This document shows, piece by piece, positions 58,195-64,000 of a DNA stretch of 64,000 nt. The first letter of the stretch is position 1. Every line of letters starts with the position of its first letter. The DNA is from JACVRW01 sp963739095 (lineage in GTDB: Bacteria > Actinomycetota > Thermoleophilia > Solirubrobacterales > Thermoleophilaceae): assembly GCA_963739095.1 (NCBI GenBank), contig CAVTZF010000033.1, positions 35,722 to 99,721 on the forward strand. Direction: 5' to 3'. Position numbers and translations under genes: made by a program. The notes below the pieces were generated by a model. It was not told the DNA's origin and made no database searches. It worked only from the letters and a program-made list of their open reading frames with translations.

Positions 58195-59444
58195 TCAGAG
58201 CCGGACGAGGTTGGGCACTCCGCTGCCGGGGGTCACGCCGCGGAAGTCGACCACGAGGGGCGCCCGCTCGAGCACGAGGTCGAGGTCGAGGCCGGGATGG
58301 GCCGTGACGACCACCGCGACATCGCACTCGTCGAGCGTCTCCTCGAGCGTCTGCGACTCAAGGCCGAACTCGGCGAGCTCGGGCACGTGGTCGTCGTGGT
58401 AGACGACCTCTCCCCCGGCCTCGCCGAGCAGCTGGATGATCTTGAGCGCGGGCGACTCGCGCAGGTCCCCGACGCCCGCCTTGTAGGAGACGCCGAGGAT
58501 CGCGATGCGCGAGCCGCGCACCGGCTTGGCGTGCTCGTTGAGCGCGCGGGCGACCTTCTCGGCGCAGAAGCGCGGCATCGCCTGGTTGACCTCGCCGGCC
58601 AGCTCGATGAAGTCGGTCGGAGAGCCGAACTCACGTGCGCGCCAGGACAGGTAGAAGGGATCGACGGGCAGGCAGTGCCCGCCCATGCCCGGGCCCGGCT
58701 CGAAGCGCATGAAGCCGTAGGGCTTGGTGGAGGCCGCGTTGACGACCTCCCAGATGTCGATCTCCATACGGTCGCAGAGCATCGCGAGCTCGTTGACGAG
58801 CGCGATGTTGACCGAGCGGAAGACGTTCTCGAGCAGCTTCGTCAGCTCGGCGACCTCGGGGGTCGAGACCGGGACGACCTGCGTCGCACACCTCGGAGTA
58901 GAGGGCGACGGCGCGCTCCTGGCAGGCGTCGGTCAGGCCGCCGACCACCTTGGGCGTGTTGCGCATCGTGTAGTCGGTCCGGCCCGGGTCGATCCGCTCG
59001 GGCGAGAACGCGAGGTTGAACTCGGTCCCGGCGGCGAGGCCCGAGTCCTCGAGCAGCGGCACGAGCCGCTCGCGGGTCGTGCCGGGATAGGTGGTCGACT
59101 CGAGCACGACGAGCTGGCCGCGCTGCAGCACCCCGGCAATCGCCTTGGTGGCCGCGACCAGCGGGCCCAGATCGGGCTCGCGGTTGCGGGTGAGCGGCGT
59201 CGGCACGGCGACGATCACGGCGTCGCAGCGTGAGAGCTCGGCGACCCGGAGCGTCGGGAAGAACCGCTCGGAGATGCTCGCGAGCGTCTCCGAAGGCACG
59301 TCCTCGATGTAGCTCTCGCCGGGCGTTCAGCGCGCCGATCTTGCGCGGGTCGACATCGACCCCCACCACGTTGTGGCCCGCCTCGCAGAATGAGACCGCG
59401 AGCGGGAGGCCGACGTAACCGAGTCCGACGATGCCTACGTTCAT
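58195..59444 (-). pseudogene. UDP-sugar 6-dehydrogenase (UDP-glucose/UDP-ManNAc DH family), two frameshifts
   Basis: These enzymes oxidise a UDP-sugar C6 twice with NAD to a uronic acid for capsule synthesis. Fragments in order: MNVGIVGLGYVGLPLAVSFC with VDVDPRKIGALNA; ESYIEDVPSETLASISERFF, VIVAVPTPLTRNREPDLGPL; MLCDRMEIDIWEVVNAASTK and the catalytic-cysteine loop GPGMGGHCLPVDPFYLSWRA; SRIAILGVSYKAGVGDLRES. Dropping one C near 59327 and one G near 58880 joins them into exactly 416 codons. The DIWEVVNAASTKPYGF segment suits the WbpA/TviB-like branch. All catalytic residues survive, so consensus error is a strong alternative to decay. Confidence 0.82.
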
Positions 59445-59463
59445 GGATCGAGCCTAAGCGGGG

Positions 59464-59485
59464 CGGGCGGCCTCGGAACCGCCCG
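59464..59485 (-). terminator. hairpin between the mosaic protein gene and the nucleotide-sugar dehydrogenase
   Basis: CGGGCGG and CCGCCCG form a perfect 7-bp stem around an 8-nt loop. It lies after the TAG at 59497-59499, the likely end of the upstream gene, and 20 bp before the dehydrogenase ATG. There is no U tract, so termination is uncertain. Confidence 0.45.
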
Positions 59486-59721
59486 TTCGGTTAGGTCTAG
59501 CGGCGCGGCCTGGCCGTGTGTCGGGTGAGCCCCGTGTAGAGCGGGGAGGCACCGGGATTGCGGATGCGGCCGATGGTCGCGCGCTTGCCGGCGGGGCGGC
59601 CTCGGCGGATGGCCCGCCCTGCGGTGCGCCTTGCGGCGAGTCTGTGCGCGGGCGGTGGCGGCGGACGGAGAGCGCGCGCTGCGGGCGGCCGCGGCGAGGC
59701 CGGCGCCGGAGATGGGGGCGG

Positions 59722-60322
59722 TCATGTCGGCCTGGAGCTCGGTCTGGGTGAGCGCGCGGTCGTAGACGCGGATTTCGTCGAGGCGGCCTGCGAACCACTC
59801 CGGCCAGACGCCGTTGCCGCCAAACCGCAACGGCCCGGCGCTGTTCGCGATCGTGCCCGACAACGCCCGCGTCGCCACCTGCGTCCCATTCAGATACAGC
59901 CGCTGCGTCGACCCGTCCCACGTCATCGCCAAATGCGACCACGCATTCAACGGCACCTGCGACGACCCGCTCGAATACAGATCACCCGTCGTGAACACAT
60001 GCCCGACGGCCGGCCGAAATCGTTGTTCGCATACAACGCATACACCAACTGGCCCGGCTGCTCCTTCAACAACGCAGTCCGCCACGACAAACCCAACGCC
60101 GACGGATTGACCCACGCCTCCAACGTCGCCCGCGTCGACAAATCCAACGACGCACTATCCGCCACCGTCACCCAATCGTTGATCCCATCGAACGTGAGGG
60201 CCGATCCGAACCTGCCCGAGGTGGTGCGCGTCGCACCGGCGATGGTGCCGTTGTTACCGCGTCCGGAGCCGTCGGTGACTGTCGTCCCGCTCGTCTCGTC
60301 AAACCCCCACGCACCGACGGGC
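59722..60322 (-). repeat. LamG-encoding direct repeat, copy A
   Basis: Matches 61294-61894 at a constant offset of 1,572 bp. The first 459 bp differ at only a handful of positions and the rest is more diverged. It encodes the second LamG domain of the mosaic protein. Confidence 0.9.
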
Positions 60323-61293
60323 GCCGTACCCGGCGGCGGCGGACTGTTGACCGTGAAGGTCACTGCGACCGTCTTCGGCGAACCCGACGCACCGGCCGCG
60401 GTAATGGTGAGCGTGCCCGTGTAGGTGCCCGCGGCGAGGCCGGCGACGTTGACTCCCACGGATAGGACTCCCGGGGCACTTCCGCTCGCTGGAGCGACGC
60501 TCAGCCACGACTGGTCATCGGTCGCCGTGAAGTTCAGCGCCCCTCCGCCGGTGTTCGTGACATTGACCGTCTGTGCGGAGGGACTGGCGCCACCTTGGGT
60601 GGCGGTGAACGGCAGCGCAGTTGGCGCCACGGCCAGGACGGGGGTGGAGGAGGCAACGGTGAGGGTGACGTCGACCGTCTTGGGAGAGACCGCCGCGCCC
60701 GGCGCGGTGATGGTGATCTGGGTCGTGTAGCTGCCCGGGCGCCAGACCAGCGATCGAAGGCGTAGCCGTGACTGTGCCCGGCGCGGTCCCGCTGGCCGGA
60801 CTGAGGGCGAGCCAGCTGGCCGACTCTGCCGCGTTCCAGTTCAGGGTTCCGCCCCCGACGTTCGTCACGTCGAAGCTCTGTGCCGGCGGGTTGGCACCAC
60901 CCTGGGTGGCGGTGAAGGACATGCTGGTCCGCGACACGGCGAGTGAAGGAGGCGCCGGATTGACCGTGAGCACGACGTCGACGGTCTTCGGCGAACCCAT
61001 CGCCCCGGCTGAGGTAACCGTGATCGGGGTCGTGTAGGTGCCGGGCGCCAGACCGGAGATGGAAGGCGTGACCGTGACCGTGCCAGGCGCGCTGCCGCTC
61101 TGCGGGCTCACGGTCAGCCAGGGTGACGACTCAGCGGCGCTCCAGTCGAGAGTGCCCCCACCCGTGTTCGTAACGTCGAACGTCTGAGCGGGCGGGTCGA
61201 CTCCACCCTGGGTGGCACTGAAGGAGATCGTGTTGCGGGAGACAGCCAGAGCGGGCTGCGCGGGCGGATTGCCGCTGCACGTGACAGGTGTAT

Positions 61294-61894
61294 TCATGTC
61301 GGCCTGGAGCTCGGTTTGGGTGAGCGCGCGGTCGTAGACGCGGATTTCGTCGAGGCGGCCTGCGAACCACTCCGGCCAGACGCCGTTGCCGCCAAACCGC
61401 AACGGCCCGGCGCTGTTCACGATCGTGCCCGACAACGCCCGCGTCGCCACCTGCGTCCCATTCAGATACAGCCGCTGCGTCGAGCCATCCCACGTCATCG
61501 CCAAATGCGACCACGCATTCAACGGCACCTGCGACGACCCGCTCGAATACAGATCACCCGTCGTGAACACATGCCCGACGGCCGGCCCAAATCGTTGTTC
61601 GCATACAACGCATACACCAACTGGCCCGGCTGCTCCTTCAACAACGCAGTCCGCCACGACAAACCCAACGCCGACGGATTGACCCACGCCTCCAACGTCG
61701 CCCGCGTCGACAAATCCAACGACGCACTATCCGCCACCGTCACCCAATCGTTTACACCATCAAACGACAACGCAGACCCGTGGCGGCCCGACACCGTACG
61801 CGTCGCCCCAGTGATCGTCCCAGTGTTCCCACGACTCGAGCCGTCGGTAGCCGTCGTCCCGCTCGTCTCGTCAAACCCCCACGCACCGACAAGA
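61294..61894 (-). repeat. LamG-encoding direct repeat, copy B
   Basis: Partner of 59722-60322, encoding the first LamG domain. Codon choice in both copies (many TTG, TCG, GCG and GAT) differs from the GCC/CTC/GAC habit of the surrounding genes. Confidence 0.9.
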
Positions 61895-64000
61895 TTGGCG
61901 GCGGGTGGCGCGCAGGTGGTCTCGGCGTAGGTCGCACGATAGGTGGCCGGGGTCGTTCCGGCCGTGACCCTGTGCTCAGCCGCACCGCCGTCCGACCACG
62001 ACGTGAAGTTGTAGGTACTGCCGCCCAAGGTCTGCTCCGGAGGCGCGATCAGCGAGACCGAGGAGCCTTGGATGACCGTGCGGGTGAAGGGCGCAGTCTG
62101 CTCCTCGCTTCCTACGGACAGCTGCAGGCCGGCCGGATTGGTCTCGAACGTGAGATTCACCGTCTTCGGATCGAGCCGCCGGCTGACGGTGCTGCTGAGG
62201 CCACCGTCGGTGGCCGTCAGCTCGAGCGACAGGTACGACGGGTACTCGTGGTCAGGCGCGGTGAATCTGCCCGACGCGCCGGAGAACGTCTGAATCTCGT
62301 GCTCGTGGCAGTTCGTCGGCACGAGGGCCGAGCAGTGGTGCATGATGAGCGTCCAGCTCAGCCCGCTCGGCGGGACGCTGCCGCCGCCGCTGCGCGTGGC
62401 AGAGCCCGAGAAGTCGAAGACGTCGCCGACGGCCCACGTCGTGCCCGCGGTCGGTGTCGCGATCGTCGGGGTGGGCGGCGCGCCGACCGTGATCGTGACC
62501 GAGTCGGTGCCGGTCAGTCCGCTCGGGTCGCGCACCCGCAGCCGGGCCTCGTAGCTGCCGGTCTGCGTGTAGGTGAAGCTCGGTTGAACAGCCGTCGAGT
62601 CGTCAAAGTCACCGTCGGAGTCGAGATCCCAGGCGTAGCTGAGCGTGTCGCCGTCCGGATCGGTCGAGCCGTTGCCGTTGAAGTTCACCGTCAGCGGCAC
62701 GGCGCCGCTCGTCGGCGTGGCGCTCGCGTTGGCGGTCGGGGCGTGATTGCCGGCGAGCGCACGGACGCGCTGGATCGTGCCCCCGTCGAAGTCCGCGTAG
62801 TAGATGTCACCGGCCGGGCCGACCTGAATGTCCACCGGGTTGGCGGCGCCGTTGATGAAGGGCTGCCTGGTCGCCGGATCCGGCAGGCCGTTCGCGCCGG
62901 CGAACATCACCCAGATGCAGTCGCGGGTGTTGTCGGCGAAGAAGAGCGCGTGGTTGTACGCGGCCGGGAACGTGCCGCCGTCGTAGAACTCCAGGCCTGC
63001 GATGGCGGACCCGCCCGTCGGGCAGGTCTCCGTCGAGACCTTCGCCGAGTGGTTGTAGGTGTAGATCGGCGCGGTCACGGCGCTCGGCCCCGCGCTGTAG
63101 AGGTTCTCGCAGATATTCAGGTTGAGGTTGTCGTAGGACGACATCCGGGCGGCGCCCTCGTAGCAGGGCCAGCCGAAGTTCTCGACCGGCCCGGCCGGGT
63201 TCTCAACGCGGTTGATCTCCTCCCAGGTGTTCCACCCCACGTCGCCGAGCCACAGGTCGTTCGTCCCCGGCCGCATCGTGAACCGGAACGGATTGCGCAG
63301 GCCGTTGGCGATGATGCGGCGCATATTCTGATCGGAGCTGCCGGCGTTGGGGTTGTCGGGCATCGCGGCACCCGTGTCCGGGTTGACGCGCAGGATGGTG
63401 CCGTCGAGGCTCGTGGGGTCGCCCGTCGTGCGGATGTCCTGGCTCCGAAGCGCGCCGCCCTCGGCCGTCGGCGGCGAGAGGCTCGCCCCCACACCGCCGG
63501 GCGGATCGCCGCACGGGTTGAGCGGGCTCCCGTCCTGGCCGTAATCGGCGAAGTTGAAGCTCGCGCCATCACCCGAGCTCACGTAGAGAGCGCCATCGGC
63601 GCCGAACGCAATCGTCCCCAACGAGTGGCTCGGGTACTGCTGGCACCAGTCCTCGATGAGAACCTGCTCGACGCCTCCCGCGCTCAGCTTCGACAGCCGG
63701 CCGCTGATCACGCAGCCGTCAGCGGTGGGACCGGGCGGAGTTGCGCAGCCGTCCCCCCAGCGCGGAGCCGTGCCGCCGATAGCCGCATCGTGCGCGTACA
63801 GCGCGTACACGAACGGGCGGCCGTTCGTGAACTGCGGATCGAGCGCCATCCCGAGCAGGCCGCGGTCCCAGAAGTTGTGCACCTTGCTGCTCAGGTCCGC
63901 GTAGACCGTCGGCGTCAGGTCGTTCACGTTGTCGTACGTCTTGATGACCCCCGACTTCTCGGCGATGAAGACGCGCCCGTCGTCCGCGAAGCGGATGGCC

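Larger units (their letters stand above)
59497..64000 (-). pseudogene. giant secreted mosaic protein: sugar-dehydrogenase-like propeller, PKD, LamG, BACON-like x3, LamG (5' end outside window, frameshifted)
   Basis: Domains in transcript order. A PQQ-type glucose/sorbosone dehydrogenase-like propeller (GLLGMALDPQFTNGRPFVYA, GTIAFGADGALYVSSGDG, SLDGTILRVNPDTGAAMPDN, NPFRFTMRPGTNDLWLGDVG). PKD (YAWDLDSDGDFDDSTAVQPS). A beta module with FTSWSDGGAAEHRV. LamG 1 (VGAWGFDETSGTTATDGSSR). Three BACON-like repeats (ISFSATQGGVDPPAQTFDVT and relatives). LamG 2. Frames change near 61588 and 60015 (the same missing base in both LamG copies) and near 60737 (extra G). A last shift near 59600 is likely, because ATIGRIRNPGASPLYTGLTR with a TAG at 59497 reads better than the Arg-rich frame that runs to 59441. 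It is probably a surface-attached glycan-binding protein. Confidence 0.75.

Overview
The window is a 64 kb stretch of very GC-rich DNA with actinobacterial character. Genes are densely packed, ATGA/GTGA stop-start overlaps are common, GTG starts are frequent, and several genes look leaderless (a TANNNT -10 box 8-12 nt before the start codon). F420/LLM-type oxidoreductases, PucR and LAL regulators, a PyrR-type pyr operon and many secreted Ala/Pro/Gly-rich proteins suggest the Thermoleophilia/Solirubrobacterales branch of Actinomycetota. That placement is inferred from gene content, since no rRNA gene is present.

Layout. (1) 1-4772, minus strand: pyrimidine operon pyrR-pyrB-pyrC-carA-(SnoaL-like)-carB, with a PyrR-binding RNA hairpin that pairs with the pyrR ribosome binding site. 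(2) 4.8-13.2 kb: a mixed region with a LAL regulator, VOC protein, secreted protein, flavin monooxygenase-like protein, RNase Z, phosphodiesterase, MDR dehydrogenase and tRNA-Arg(CCG). (3) 13.2-20 kb: a 26-bp palindrome, two tandem secreted paralogues sharing a duplicated leader, VOC proteins, membrane proteins of the DUF1003, HdeD and DUF1269 types, and a PucR-type regulator. Many of these carry single-base frameshifts. (4) 20,077-38,312: a 9,118-bp direct tandem duplication of an eight-gene block. The block holds a two-domain VOC protein, a polytopic membrane protein, a PaoABC-type molybdenum hydroxylase, two secreted proteins that share a repeated domain, and a secreted beta-helix protein. 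The copies differ by about 33 substitutions and no visible indel, and the internal junction fuses the VOC gene in frame to the beta-helix gene. (5) 38.3-49 kb: alpha/beta hydrolase; a SAM-I riboswitch controlling a threonine-synthase-like gene and a CysO/HcyS-like sulfur carrier ending Gly-Gly-Ala; CorA; a trehalose-synthase-like GH13; an LLM oxidoreductase; an ECF sigma factor; LysR; phosphomannomutase. (6) 48-64 kb: envelope and polysaccharide functions (Wzz-like protein, kinase-like membrane protein, PKD protein, O-antigen ligase, LuxR-type regulator, HprK-like protein, nucleotide-sugar dehydrogenase) and a very large secreted mosaic protein that runs off the right edge.

Two themes stand out. 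The first is a candidate carrier-protein route to homocysteine: the SAM riboswitch implies methionine control, the PLP enzyme belongs to the family that uses O-phosphohomoserine, and the small carrier has the Gly-Gly-Ala tail known from HcyS. The second is the tandem duplication with its new fusion gene. About 18 apparent single-base indels interrupt otherwise well-conserved genes. They are listed individually because they are as likely to be consensus errors as real decay.
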